This document shows, one piece after another, positions 23,420 to 32,238 of a stretch of 57,329 nt of DNA. Numbering within the stretch: the first letter of the stretch is position 1; each line of letters opens with the position of its first letter. This DNA is from Armatimonadetes bacterium DC (GTDB lineage: Bacteria; Armatimonadota; Fimbriimonadia; Fimbriimonadales; GBS-DC). The notes beneath the pieces are model-generated. The model did no database searches, was not told the DNA's origin, and saw only the letters and a list, made by a program, of their open reading frames with translations. The DNA lies in the NCBI GenBank assembly GCA_001442985.1, contig LDYB01000008.1, positions 1 to 57,329 on the forward strand, in the 5' to 3' direction. The translations under genes and the position numbers were made by a program.

Positions 23420-24539
23420 GGGGTCGGGTGGGCGGAGTACATTCGGAGAGGTCTGCCAGCACTTTGCACGCCAGCCAGCGCGCATCGGCGGGTTGAATAT
23501 CTTCGGGCACGCGCTGTCCTGTGGTGAAGTAAGCAATCGGTAGCCCGACACGCACACACAGGTTCACGCAGTTCCCGAACCGAACCGCCTCGTCGGTTTT
23601 GGTGAGAATCAGCGATTCGGGTTCAAAAATGGCGAATTTCTGGGCGGCTTCCAGCATGACGGCGGTGTCGCTGGTTGCAGAAAGCACCAGATAGGTCTGG
23701 GCGTTCGCAGGCGCGAGCGCCCGATGCATCTCGGTCAGGTGCGCCTCGTCGCGTTGACCACGCCCCACCGTATCGATCAGCACCAGCTCATAACCCCGAA
23801 ACAGTTCCAGCCCCTCTTTGACCTCTTCGGGGGTGGTGGCGATGTGCAACGGCAGGTTCATAATGCTGGCGTAAGTGCGCAGCTGTTCCACGGCGCCGAT
23901 GCGATAGGTGTCCAGCGAGAGGAGCGCGACACGGCGGTTGTAGTCCAGCGCGTGAATCGCCGCGAGCTTGGCAATCGTGGTGGTCTTCCCGACCCCTGTG
24001 GGTCCAACGAGTGCCACGACCTGCTGGGTACGGCTTTCCCGGCGCAGAGTGCCCCCAATCGGGATGCGGGTCATCAGCGTGCGTTTCAGGGCGTCCATCG
24101 CGGCGTTCTGGGGGATACGGGGCACACGGCGCAGAAGTTCCCTCGCAATATCGGGTTCCACCCCTGCCGCCAGCAACGGACGCAGCAGCGGATGGTCCTC
24201 GGAGGGCGCCACCACCGCCTGTGATGGAGGCGCGGTTTCTGCTTCGGGAGCGCCCGCGATAATCAGTTTCTGCACCAGCTCTTTAAGTTCGCTCAGTTCG
24301 CGTTCCAGTCGGCGCAGGCGTGTCTGCGTGGGGTCTATGGAATCGATCCCCTTCGGCTCTACCTTGCCGCTTTCAGGTTCCTTAATGCCGACCGTGATCT
24401 CCACCATCGGCTTGCGTCGGAACAGTCCACCCTTCTGGATTGTGCGCTCGCTCAGGATGACCGCGTCGGCTCCCAGCTCCTCACGGATTTTGAGAAGCGC
24501 TTCCAGTTTCGTTGGCGCAACATAGGTTTTCGTCTGCAT
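23391..24539 (-). CDS. flhF: Flagellar biosynthesis SRP-like GTPase FlhF
   Basis: The 382-residue protein begins MQTKTYVAPTKLEALLKIREELG, the FlhF basic/ankle region, and includes FRRKPMVEITVG. After a variable charged linker it has an SRP-type GTPase domain: G1 VGPTGVGKTTTIAKLAA, LLSLDTYRIGAVEQL, and VLIDTVGRGQRD. The late TKTDEAVRFGNCVNL segment and GQRVPEDIQPADA closing box complete it. FlhF targets the flagellum to its site, often with FlhG, which is not visible. It lies apart from the main flagellar block. GGGGAGAG lies upstream of the ATG. Its stop overlaps the tRNA-Gly promoter. Confidence 0.92.
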   Translation of the reverse strand: MQTKTYVAPTKLEALLKIREELGADAVILSERTIQKGGLFRRKPMVEITVGIKEPESGKVEPKGIDSIDPTQTRLRRLERELSELKELVQKLIIAGAPEAETAPPSQAVVAPSEDHPLLRPLLAAGVEPDIARELLRRVPRIPQNAAMDALKRTLMTRIPIGGTLRRESRTQQVVALVGPTGVGKTTTIAKLAAIHALDYNRRVALLSLDTYRIGAVEQLRTYASIMNLPLHIATTPEEVKEGLELFRGYELVLIDTVGRGQRDEAHLTEMHRALAPANAQTYLVLSATSDTAVMLEAAQKFAIFEPESLILTKTDEAVRFGNCVNLCVRVGLPIAYFTTGQRVPEDIQPADARWLACKVLADLSECTPPTRPLAFAHQEEV

Positions 24540-24593
24540 CGTTCTCTCCCCGTATTAATATCGGCATGCGGGGCGTATTTTTTCAGAGGTGTG

Positions 24594-24602
24594 GGGTACA
24601 CT
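24594..24602 (+). promoter_or_regulatory. GGGTACACT promoter, leaderless glutaminyl cyclase gene
   Basis: GGGTACACT ends six bases before the ATG at 24609, with no Shine-Dalgarno site between. Confidence 0.5.
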
Positions 24603-24608
24603 ATCGGC

Positions 24609-25451
24609 ATGCGCTGGGTGTGGCTTGCGATTTTGCTGGTCTCGCCGTTGAACGGGTGTCAATCCGTGAAAGAGCCAACAACCAACGGGCAAACCGAGAC
24701 ACCTCGCACGCAGGCAGAGGAAAAGCCTGCTACCAGCGGCGCCCCCAAAGAGACCCCCCTCTACACCTATCGTGTAGTGCAGACTTACCCGCACGACCCG
24801 AAGGCGTTCACGCAGGGGCTGGAGTATTACAACGGCTTTCTGTACGAAAGCACAGGGCTGGAGGGGCAATCCTCTTTGCGCAAGGTGGAGCTGCGCACGG
24901 GCAGGGTCCTCCAGATTCGCCGCCTGCCCGCCGAGATTTTCGCCGAGGGTATCACGATATTTAACAACCGAATCTATCAGCTCACCTGGCGGAACGGGGT
25001 TTGCTTTGTCTATGAGCGCGACTCGTTCCGCTCCGATATAGAGTTCCGCTACACAGGCGAGGGGTGGGGGCTAACCAACGACGGCACGCACCTGATTATG
25101 AGCGACGGCTCCGACACACTCACTTTCCGCGACCCTGCCAGTTTCGCCGTCGTGCGCCAGATTCGGGTGCAGGATCAGGGTAAGCCCGTGCGCGACCTGA
25201 ACGAGCTGGAGTATATTGAGGGCGAAATCTGGGCGAATGTATGGCAGACCGACATGATTGTGCGCATCTCCCCCAAAACGGGCGAGGTGCTGGGCTGGAT
25301 TGACCTTTCAGGTCTGCTGAAACCCGAGGAGGCGAGTCGGGCAGAAGTGCTGAACGGGATCGCCTATGACCGCCAGAACAAGCGCATCTTCGTAACAGGC
25401 AAGCTCTGGCCCAAACTGTTTGAGATTGAGGTGGTTCCCAAGAAGCCATGA
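24609..25451 (+). CDS. Glutaminyl-peptide cyclotransferase lipoprotein
   Basis: The 280-residue protein starts with a lipoprotein signal peptide (MRWVWLAILLVSPLNGC, lipobox LNGC, then a polar linker). A beta-propeller follows, of the plant/bacterial glutamine cyclotransferase family: QTYPHDPKAFTQGLEYYNGFLYESTGLEG, FAEGITIFNNRIYQLTW, GWGLTNDGTHLIMSDGSDTL, DLNELEYIEGEIWANVW, and the ending LNGIAYDRQNKRIFVTGKLWPKLFEI. The enzyme turns N-terminal Gln into pyroglutamate on exported proteins. ATG 24609 starts the signal peptide and lies six bases from a GGGTACACT element. It overlaps the next gene by 4 bases. Confidence 0.9.
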   Translation: MRWVWLAILLVSPLNGCQSVKEPTTNGQTETPRTQAEEKPATSGAPKETPLYTYRVVQTYPHDPKAFTQGLEYYNGFLYESTGLEGQSSLRKVELRTGRVLQIRRLPAEIFAEGITIFNNRIYQLTWRNGVCFVYERDSFRSDIEFRYTGEGWGLTNDGTHLIMSDGSDTLTFRDPASFAVVRQIRVQDQGKPVRDLNELEYIEGEIWANVWQTDMIVRISPKTGEVLGWIDLSGLLKPEEASRAEVLNGIAYDRQNKRIFVTGKLWPKLFEIEVVPKKP

Positions 25452-26653
25452 GGGGCTGGACGCTGCTTGCGTTGGTTGTGGGCATACGGAGTGCTGATGC
25501 CCAAACCCTGCTGTGGCTGGAAGAACCCCCGAACGCCCTGAGTTCGGAGCTTTATGCAGTGTCAGCGGACGGGACAATAGCAGTGGGGGTTGTGCAAATA
25601 GGCGCGCGTACCTATGCGGCACGATGGACAGAATCGTCAGGGGTGGCGCTGTTAGGCACGCTTGGCGGGCAGAGCAGCTATGCCCTTGCGGTTTCGGCAG
25701 ATGGGCAGATCGTAGCAGGCTGGAGCTACGACCTCTCTGGTCATCGGCGCGCCTTCCGCTGGACGCCCGTTACGGGGATGCAGAGCATGGGTACTCTTTA
25801 CGGACATCGCGCCAGCGAAGCCTATGCTATCTCCGCCGACGGCACGCTGATAGCAGGGCTGTTGACTCACGGCAACACATGGGAGCCGTTCTGCTGGTAT
25901 ACAAACGGCAGTGTGTGGCTTCTGAACACCAGCCCTTACTGGGACTTTACGCCGCGTGCCCTCTCAGCCGATGGGCAGGTGGTCGCCGGCTTCGGGAGGG
26001 ATGCCACAGGGCGCGTCCGTGCGCTCTGCAAAACGCCCGAAGGCATGTGGAACCTGGGCACTCTGGGCGGTTCGGAGTCGTGTGCCCATGCGATTTCGCC
26101 GGATGGACAGATTGTGGTAGGGAGTGCTACCCTGCCGAATGGGCGAGCGCGCGCCTTTCGCTGGCGCAACGGCGTGATGGAAAATCTGGGCGTTCCCGAC
26201 GGCTTCATAGAGAGCATCGCCTACGGCGTTTCCGCCGACGGGAATGCGGTGGTCGGTGAGGCAGTCCGAATGGAAGGGAACCAGTACGCCAGTTATGCCG
26301 CGCTCTGGACTCTCGAAGAGGGCATGGGGGATTTGAACCAGCGTTTCGCGAGTTTGCTTTCAGATGGCTCGGTGTTGCTGATGGCGCGCGCCATCTCGGC
26401 AGACGGCAGTACGATTGTCGGAACGGGCAGGCGCCCGACGGGCAAGGTAGAAGGCTTCATCCTGAGGTTGGCAAGCGAGTGTCAACTGGAAGGCGACGCC
26501 AACCGCGACCGCGTGGTGGACGACGCTGACCTGCTGGAGGTGCTGTTTAACTTCGGTCAAACGGGGTTCGCCTCGGCAGACCTGAACCGCGACGGCGTGG
26601 TGGATGACGCAGACTTGCTGATTGTTCTGTTCAACTTCGGAAACCGCTGTTAG
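25448..26653 (+). CDS. HAF-repeat surface protein with C-terminal dockerin-like module
   Basis: The 401-residue protein has a signal peptide ([19 protein letters not shown]). About seven beta-rich repeats follow of the form ISADGxxIVG....AFRW....LGTLGG, the HAF repeat found in extracellular proteins. The C-terminus carries two calcium-loop segments, [20 protein letters not shown] and [20 protein letters not shown], like a type I dockerin. It overlaps the cyclotransferase gene by 4 bases; the mature protein starts with Gln, a possible substrate of that enzyme. Binding partners are unknown. The 3' end overlaps the converging J-domain gene by 23 bases. Confidence 0.82.
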   Translation: MRGWTLLALVVGIRSADAQTLLWLEEPPNALSSELYAVSADGTIAVGVVQIGARTYAARWTESSGVALLGTLGGQSSYALAVSADGQIVAGWSYDLSGHRRAFRWTPVTGMQSMGTLYGHRASEAYAISADGTLIAGLLTHGNTWEPFCWYTNGSVWLLNTSPYWDFTPRALSADGQVVAGFGRDATGRVRALCKTPEGMWNLGTLGGSESCAHAISPDGQIVVGSATLPNGRARAFRWRNGVMENLGVPDGFIESIAYGVSADGNAVVGEAVRMEGNQYASYAALWTLEEGMGDLNQRFASLLSDGSVLLMARAISADGSTIVGTGRRPTGKVEGFILRLASECQLEGDANRDRVVDDADLLEVLFNFGQTGFASADLNRDGVVDDADLLIVLFNFGNRC

Positions 26654-27314
26654 CGCGCTTCCACAGCCGCGCAGCCGCCCCGATGCCTATCAGCGCGCCC
26701 AGCCCGACACCGCCCCACAGCCCCGCTTCACCCAGCACCATCTGTCCCAGCCAGCCCAGCACCAGAATCGGCACCAGCAGCGCAGTCAGGTAGACTGCGC
26801 CCAGCCCCACCAGAGCGCCCGCGATTAGCCCCACCAGCGCCCCCGGAATGCAACCAATAATCCCGAACGGCAGCCCCAGCACAAATCCCATCACCAGCCC
26901 CAGCCCGCTGAACAGCCCCACCAGCAGGCGCGCCCAGGGGGGCATCCGCTGGGTGTTCACCTGCACCCGATAGTAGCGCTGCTGATAGCCCGCGCGCATC
27001 GTGGAATAGGGATCGCGCGGCGCCGAGCGCGGCATGCTTTGCCCCTGGGATATCGTGCGCACCGTGGTGGGGGCAGGCGCATGGGGACGCCGCGCCCGAT
27101 CATACAGCGCACGCCTTTGAGGATCGCTCAGAATCTCATACGCCGAGTTGATGCGCTTCATGCGCTCCTCATACTCCTGCTGTTTGCCCTCGGGCGCATG
27201 GTCCGGATGATACTGACGCGCGAGCCGCAAGTAAGCCTGACGAATCGCTTCCGCCGAGGCGGTCTCCGAAACGCCCAGCTCACGATAGGCATCCAGACGA
27301 AAATCAAAACGCAT
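26631..27314 (-). CDS. Membrane J-domain protein (DnaJ-like)
   Basis: The 227-residue protein has an N-terminal J domain ([20 protein letters not shown], then the HPD motif in [19 protein letters not shown], then [15 protein letters not shown]). A short Pro/Arg linker follows, then a Gly-rich C-terminal half with about three to four membrane helices containing GxxxG-like repeats. It should recruit and stimulate DnaK at the membrane. It lacks the G/F and zinc-finger regions of DnaJ. A TACAAT (27329-27324) lies nine bases before the ATG, so the message is probably leaderless. Confidence 0.85.
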   Translation of the reverse strand: MRFDFRLDAYRELGVSETASAEAIRQAYLRLARQYHPDHAPEGKQQEYEERMKRINSAYEILSDPQRRALYDRARRPHAPAPTTVRTISQGQSMPRSAPRDPYSTMRAGYQQRYYRVQVNTQRMPPWARLLVGLFSGLGLVMGFVLGLPFGIIGCIPGALVGLIAGALVGLGAVYLTALLVPILVLGWLGQMVLGEAGLWGGVGLGALIGIGAAARLWKRANSGFRS

Positions 27315-27340
27315 CCTGCTCTAATTGTAGCACAGCACGG

Positions 27341-27348
27341 GGTAGAAT
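27341..27348 (+). promoter_or_regulatory. GGTAGAAT promoter, leaderless purE
   Basis: GGGGTAGAAT ends nine bases before the purE ATG (27358), without a Shine-Dalgarno site. The divergent J-domain gene has TACAAT at 27329-27324 on the minus strand, so the two promoters share about 45 bases. Confidence 0.5.
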
Positions 27349-27357
27349 TGGGGCGCG

Positions 27358-27858
27358 ATGAGACCCCAACAGCCGCTGGTGGGCGTGATTATGGGTTCGC
27401 GCTCCGACTGGGAAACCATGAAGCACGCCGTGGAAACGCTGGAGACGCTGGGCGTGCCCTATGAAGTGCAAATTGTCTCCGCGCACCGCACGCCCGACAG
27501 AATGTTTGAATACGCCAGCACCGCCGAGTCGCGCGGGATTGAGGTGATTATCGCAGGCGCGGGCGGCGCGGCGCACCTGCCTGGCATGACCGCCTCCAAG
27601 ACCACTCTCCCTGTGCTGGGTGTGCCGATTGAGTCGCACGCCCTGAAAGGGCTGGATTCCCTGCTTTCTATCGTGCAGATGCCAGCGGGTGTGCCCGTGG
27701 GCACGCTGGCAATCGGCAAAGCGGGAGCGATCAACGCGGCGTTGCTGGCAACGGCTATTCTTGCCAATAAGTATCCCCAGTTCCGCGAAGCGCTCCGGGC
27801 TTATCGCCAGCGCCAGACGGAAGCGGTCCTCGCAAACCCCGACCCACGCTCGGAATGA
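27358..27858 (+). CDS. purE: N5-carboxyaminoimidazole ribonucleotide mutase
   Basis: The 166-residue protein is a class I Pur[22 protein letters not shown], the catalytic [30 protein letters not shown], and LPVLGVPI. It converts N5-CAIR to CAIR in purine synthesis, using the product of purK, which follows four bases downstream. The start lies nine bases past a GGGTAGAAT element with no Shine-Dalgarno site. Confidence 0.96.
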   Translation: MRPQQPLVGVIMGSRSDWETMKHAVETLETLGVPYEVQIVSAHRTPDRMFEYASTAESRGIEVIIAGAGGAAHLPGMTASKTTLPVLGVPIESHALKGLDSLLSIVQMPAGVPVGTLAIGKAGAINAALLATAILANKYPQFREALRAYRQRQTEAVLANPDPRSE

Positions 27859-27861
27859 GCC

Positions 27862-28944
27862 ATGTATCGGACAATCGGTGTGCTGGGAGGCGGTCAGCTG
27901 GGGCGTATGATGGCGCTCGCAGGCTATCCGCTGGGGGTTCAGTGCCTCTTTTACGACCCCAGCTCTGAAGCGTGCGCGGGGCATGTGGCACCTCTGCTGG
28001 CTTACCCCTATGAAGACACGCACGCTCTAAGCCAGCTTGCGGCGCGTTGCGAAGTTATCACCTACGAGTTTGAAAATGTACCCGTGGAGAGCGCGCGGTG
28101 GCTGGCAGAGCGCGTCCCCGTGCGCCCCACTCCAGAGGCGTTGCACGCCTTTCAGGACCGCCTGATGGAAAAGCAGACCCTGCAGGCGCACGGCGTGCCT
28201 GTGCCCACCTTCGCGCCGATAGACCCCCAGAACCCACGCACGGCGCTGGAGGTTGTGGGGTTGCCCGCGGTGATTAAAACGCGCCGCTTCGGCTACGATG
28301 GCAAAGGGCAGGCGGTTGTGAAAACCGAATCTGAGTTTGTTGAGGCGGTGGCGCGTTTTGGAGCGCATCTCCTGATTGCGGAGGCGTTCGTGCCGTTTGA
28401 GCGTGAGGTTTCTATTATTGCCGTGCGCGGGCTGGATGGCACCTTTGCGTTTTACCCGCTGGTGGAGAACCACCATCGCGAAGGGATTCTCTATCGCTCC
28501 ATTGCGCCCGCACCAAATATCACCCCTGCCCTCCAGCAACAGGCGGAGCGCCACGCCCGCGCCCTGATGGAAGCGCTGGACTATGTGGGGGTGATGACCA
28601 TCGAGTGGTTTGAGTGCAACGGGCAGCTGCTGGCAAATGAGGTCGCCCCGCGCGTGCATAACAGCGGGCACTGGACGATTGAGGGCGCCCACACCAGCCA
28701 GTTTGAGAACCACCTGCGGGCGATTCTGGGCTTGCCGCTGGGTTCCACCGCGCCCAAGGGCTATATGGTGATGCAAAACATTCTCGGCGACCTGCCCGAT
28801 CCCGCCAAAGTTTTGAGCCATCCCCGTGCTAAACTCCACCTGTACGGCAAAGCGCCCAAGCCAAAACGCAAGCTGGGGCATATCACATGGTGCTTTGACA
28901 CGCCCGAAGAGCGCGAGCGGTTCCTATCGGAAGCCCTGCACTAA
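27862..28944 (+). CDS. purK: 5-(carboxyamino)imidazole ribonucleotide synthase
   Basis: The 360-residue ATP-grasp enzyme makes N5-CAIR from AIR, bicarbonate and ATP, and feeds PurE. It shows the N-terminal VLGGGQLGRMMALAGYPLG, the EFENVPVESARWLAE segment, and the ATP-grasp core LPAVIKTRRFGYDGKGQ. FVPFEREVSIIAVR and the metal-binding NEVAPRVHNSGHWTIEG follow. It is translated right after purE. The last 21 bases overlap the 3' end of the converging fliP gene. Confidence 0.96.
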   Translation: MYRTIGVLGGGQLGRMMALAGYPLGVQCLFYDPSSEACAGHVAPLLAYPYEDTHALSQLAARCEVITYEFENVPVESARWLAERVPVRPTPEALHAFQDRLMEKQTLQAHGVPVPTFAPIDPQNPRTALEVVGLPAVIKTRRFGYDGKGQAVVKTESEFVEAVARFGAHLLIAEAFVPFEREVSIIAVRGLDGTFAFYPLVENHHREGILYRSIAPAPNITPALQQQAERHARALMEALDYVGVMTIEWFECNGQLLANEVAPRVHNSGHWTIEGAHTSQFENHLRAILGLPLGSTAPKGYMVMQNILGDLPDPAKVLSHPRAKLHLYGKAPKPKRKLGHITWCFDTPEERERFLSEALH

Positions 28945-29679
28945 CGCCTGCGCCAGCACGCCCCAGCCGTTCGCCAGCGTGAACACCAGCAGCTTCGCAG
29001 GTGTGGAGACCACCACAGGCGGCAGCATCATCATGCCCATCGAGAGCAGAATGCTCGCCACCACAAGGTCAATCACCAGAAACGGGATGTAGATGTAAAA
29101 GCCTATCAGGAAGGCGGTTTTAAGCTCGCTCAGCATAAACGCAGGGATCAGCACGCTCATTGGCACCTCATCGGGCGTGCGTGGGGGCGGCGCCTTGCGC
29201 ATGCGTAAAAAGAGATTCAAATCGCTGGTGTAGGTCTGGCGAAGCATAAACGCGCGAATCGGCTTCTGAGCGCGGTTTAGCGCCTCTTCGAAGGAAATCT
29301 CTTTGCGCATGTAGGGCTGGTAGGCGGTGGCGTTGATTTCGTCCAGGGTGGGCGCCATCACATAGAAGGTCAAAAAGAGGCTCAAGCCAATCAGCACGGG
29401 CGTCGGTGGGATGTTGGGCAGCCCCAGCGCGCTCTTGAGAAACGACAGCACAATCACGATTCGCGTGAAGGCGGTCATCATCAACAGGATGGACGGCGCG
29501 ACCGAAAGCAGGGTCAGCAGCGCCAGAATCTGGAGCGAGGTGGACACCTCCTGCGGGTTGCGGGCGTTGCCGACCTCCACGCTGATGCGCGGCAGGGGTA
29601 CCGATTCCTGGGCAAACAGCCAGAGGGGGAGCAACCCGATGCTGAGCGTTAGCCCAATCCAGAGCGCACGCTGCCTCAT
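28924..29679 (-). CDS. fliP: Flagellar type III export protein FliP
   Basis: The 251-residue protein has a cleavable signal peptide (to about residue 23) and four membrane helices of the FliP family. The characteristic blocks are SVAPSILLMMTAFTRIVIVLS and PVLIGLSLFLTFYVMAPTLD, then ELKTAFLIGFYIYIPFLVID, then LSMGMMMLPPVVVSTPAKLL. FliP forms the export gate with FliQ and FliR, neither of which follows here because the operon runs into purK. Its start overlaps fliO by 4 bases. Confidence 0.95.
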   Translation of the reverse strand: MRQRALWIGLTLSIGLLPLWLFAQESVPLPRISVEVGNARNPQEVSTSLQILALLTLLSVAPSILLMMTAFTRIVIVLSFLKSALGLPNIPPTPVLIGLSLFLTFYVMAPTLDEINATAYQPYMRKEISFEEALNRAQKPIRAFMLRQTYTSDLNLFLRMRKAPPPRTPDEVPMSVLIPAFMLSELKTAFLIGFYIYIPFLVIDLVVASILLSMGMMMLPPVVVSTPAKLLVFTLANGWGVLAQALVQGFR

Positions 29680-30260
29680 CCGCGAATCCCCTCCTGAAGG
29701 CTTCCGCCACTCAGTCGCGCCAGTCGCTCGCGTGCCTGATGCAGGCGCGATTGCACCTGTTCGGCAACCGCCTGCTGGGGGTCTGCCGTGGGTTGATAGG
29801 GGCGTGCGCTCCGCAAGACTTTATCAAAAGGCGTGTCTGCAGTCAGCGGCGCCGATTCGGGGGGCGGGGTCAAATCGGCGAGCAGGCTCATGCCCTGTGG
29901 CGAGCTGCCTATCAGCAACAGTCTGTCGCGTGCTTTGACCAGCATCAGGCTCCCGTTGGGCACGGCGCGAGTTTCAATCACGCGCACCTGCCCATCCAGC
30001 GGGGAGCCGTCGCCTGTTTTGCCTGCCCAGCGGAGCAGTTTCGGCAGCCCGTAGCGCAAGCCAACGCCCACCATGAGCAGCGCGAGGCTGACCTGAATCC
30101 AGCCCCCGCCGCTACTGCTGGGCGCGGCGACCTGCATCGGCGAGCCAGAGCGCGTGCCCAGCGCACCGGGCGCCAGCTCCGAATTCGTGGGCGCGCCCTG
30201 ACCCCACGCCGCCCACAGCAAAATTACCTGCATACTTGCAAGCCACACAAGCCGTCTCAT
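29676..30260 (-). CDS. fliO: Flagellar assembly protein FliO
   Basis: The 194-residue protein has a signal peptide, a low-complexity Ser/Gly stretch, one membrane helix (WIQVSLALLMVGVGLRYGLP), and the FliO domain: GQVRVIETRAVPNGSLMLVKARDRLLLIG (given in part), followed by a charged tail. FliO helps FliP fold in the export gate. It sits between fliN and fliP in the normal order and overlaps fliP by 4 bases. Confidence 0.85.
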   Translation of the reverse strand: MRRLVWLASMQVILLWAAWGQGAPTNSELAPGALGTRSGSPMQVAAPSSSGGGWIQVSLALLMVGVGLRYGLPKLLRWAGKTGDGSPLDGQVRVIETRAVPNGSLMLVKARDRLLLIGSSPQGMSLLADLTPPPESAPLTADTPFDKVLRSARPYQPTADPQQAVAEQVQSRLHQARERLARLSGGSLQEGIRG

Positions 30261-30266
30261 AAGCGT

Positions 30267-31220
30267 TCACCCAGCCAGTTTCTGAACCCGTTCCGCAGGC
30301 GAAAGAATCTCGGTGATGCGCACCGCGAAGTTGTCTTCCACCACCACGACTTCCCCACGCGCAATCAGACGCCCGTTCACCAGCACCTCCACAGGCTCGC
30401 CTGCGGTCTTTTTCAGCTCGATAATGGAACCTGTGCCAATCTCCAGCAGTTCGCGCACCATCAGCGACACGCGCCCCAGCTCCACCGACACTTCCAGTGG
30501 AATGTCCAGCAACAGCTCCAGGTTGCGGTCGTGTGTTTCCTCTGGCTCCCGAAACGGATTGAAGGGTGTGGGGGCAAAGCCTGCGGCAGGGGTGGGAGGC
30601 GTTTCAGGCTCGGTCGCCAGCCCGCTCAGCGGGTCGCTCACGCCCCCCTGCACTCCCAGCAGCGCACGCGCCAGCCCCTCTGTCAGCAGCCATGTGAGAG
30701 TGAACGGCGTGCGGTCGGGAATTTGCACTGTGAAGCGCGTCGCAATCACCTCATCCACCATCAGGAAGTTCGGCGGGAAGGTGACTGGCTCATATTTGAC
30801 CGTCACCTCGCCTGGGGTGAAGGTGGTGTTGCGCAGGTTGCCGAACGCCACTGCCAGCCCCTGCATCAGGTGCTGGAAAAACTCCTGCACCGCGGGGAAG
30901 TGGCTCTCGTTCACGCCCTCCTGGGGTGTTCCCGTGAGCGCTTCCAGCAGGGCTTTTTCCGTATCTGCCCGTTCTCCGAGCTGCTCGCCCACGATAAACA
31001 GACACGGCTCTTCTGTCGCTTCGGTGAAAAACGATTGCCCATGAAGCACGGGGTCGGCGGTGAGCAGGGTCAGGTCGCCAATCGGTACCGCCTGCGAGGT
31101 GGGAGTGGGAATCTCCACCAGCACATTGTTCTGCTCTGACAGGTGGAGCGCTACGGTTTGCCATACCTGCCCTTGCTTCACGATAAACTGTGTCAGGATT
31201 TCGGGGGTGATTTCGCTCAT
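30267..31220 (-). CDS. fliN: Flagellar motor switch protein FliN (FliY-like long form)
   Basis: The 317-residue protein has a long N-terminal region (about 230 residues), a Pro-rich linker (ETPPTPAAGFAPTPFNPF), and a C-terminal SpoA/FliN domain: LLLDIPLEVSVELGRVSLMV, GSIIELKKTAGEPVEVLVNG, and AVRITEILSPAERV. It forms the C-ring with FliM and sets motor direction. The long N-terminus recalls FliY of Firmicutes, although the CheC-type phosphatase motifs are not obvious. AAGGAGG lies upstream of the ATG, four bases past the fliM stop. Confidence 0.9.
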   Translation of the reverse strand: MSEITPEILTQFIVKQGQVWQTVALHLSEQNNVLVEIPTPTSQAVPIGDLTLLTADPVLHGQSFFTEATEEPCLFIVGEQLGERADTEKALLEALTGTPQEGVNESHFPAVQEFFQHLMQGLAVAFGNLRNTTFTPGEVTVKYEPVTFPPNFLMVDEVIATRFTVQIPDRTPFTLTWLLTEGLARALLGVQGGVSDPLSGLATEPETPPTPAAGFAPTPFNPFREPEETHDRNLELLLDIPLEVSVELGRVSLMVRELLEIGTGSIIELKKTAGEPVEVLVNGRLIARGEVVVVEDNFAVRITEILSPAERVQKLAG

Positions 31221-31224
31221 GGGC

Positions 31225-32235
31225 TTATTCCTCCTTCACCACATCGGTGATGCTGACGACCAGTTTGCGGTTGCGCACGGCGGGCTTGCCGCGGAATTTG
31301 ACCTTGTTTTCCACAAGCAGGTCAATTTCGCCGTTGACTTCGGTGTCCAGCACCAGCAGATCGCCCACCTTGAGGGCAAGCAGGTCGCGCATGCGCAGGG
31401 TGGTGCGCCCCAGCCGGGCGGTACACTGCATAAAGGTGTGGTTCAGATGTTGCGTGAGCGCCTGACGAATGTAGGGCGTGGTGCGTTTGCCCGAGGAGGC
31501 GACCCAGTTCTGGGAGCTGAGGCGCGGGGTGATGGGTTTAATCACCATGTGGGGCACACAGAGGCTCATGGCGTCGCGCCGATCGCCCACGCGCGCCTCC
31601 ATCAGCACCGTGATCACAATGTCGCTGGGCGGGGCAATCTGCACAAACTGCGCGCTGGTCTCCAAGCTCTCAATATGCGGGTCTAACTGAATAATGCTTT
31701 CCCATGCGCTTCGGAACGCCAGCAGCACGCGCTCGGCGAGCGTCATCACCAGCGGGCGCTCAATATCGGTGAAGGCGTTGCGCTCCACAGGGCGCCCGAC
31801 GCCCCCCAGCAGCCGATCCAGTAGCGTGAACACCAGCGAATACTCCATCTCCAGCACCGACTCGCCCGACAGGGGCGGCGCACTGAACACGATAAACGCC
31901 GACTGCTTCAACGAGCGCAGGTAGTCCTCATAAGGGATTTGCTCCAGTGAGATGAGCTCAATATGCACGGGCACGCGCAAATAGGTCGCGAGGTTGGTCG
32001 CGCTCAGGCGGGCGAAGGTCTCGAACACCATCTGCAGGGTGCGCAGCTGGTCGCGCGAGAACTTATCGGGGCGCCGAAAGTCGTACACCTCATACGCAAT
32101 CGCTTTCCGGCTGGTGGTGAGCGCTCCGCTCGCCGAAGGCGTCATCAAGGGTGCGCTGGTGCTACCCTCCGGTTCCTCCGCCGAGAGGGACGCCAGTAAT
32201 GCCTCAATTTCCGCCTGCGACAGAATCTCGCTCAT
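31225..32235 (-). CDS. fliM: Flagellar motor switch protein FliM
   Basis: The 336-residue protein begins with the CheY-binding peptide (SEILSQAEIEALLASL). The middle CheC-like domain includes YDFRRPDKFSRDQLRTLQMV and the LLDRLLGGVGRP loop. The C-terminal SpoA domain includes LLALKVGDLLVLDTEVNGEI. FliM binds CheY-P and FliG in the C-ring. It starts three bases after the unknown 597-residue gene and is followed by fliN. Confidence 0.95.
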   Translation of the reverse strand: MSEILSQAEIEALLASLSAEEPEGSTSAPLMTPSASGALTTSRKAIAYEVYDFRRPDKFSRDQLRTLQMVFETFARLSATNLATYLRVPVHIELISLEQIPYEDYLRSLKQSAFIVFSAPPLSGESVLEMEYSLVFTLLDRLLGGVGRPVERNAFTDIERPLVMTLAERVLLAFRSAWESIIQLDPHIESLETSAQFVQIAPPSDIVITVLMEARVGDRRDAMSLCVPHMVIKPITPRLSSQNWVASSGKRTTPYIRQALTQHLNHTFMQCTARLGRTTLRMRDLLALKVGDLLVLDTEVNGEIDLLVENKVKFRGKPAVRNRKLVVSITDVVKEE

Positions 32236-32238
32236 CGT

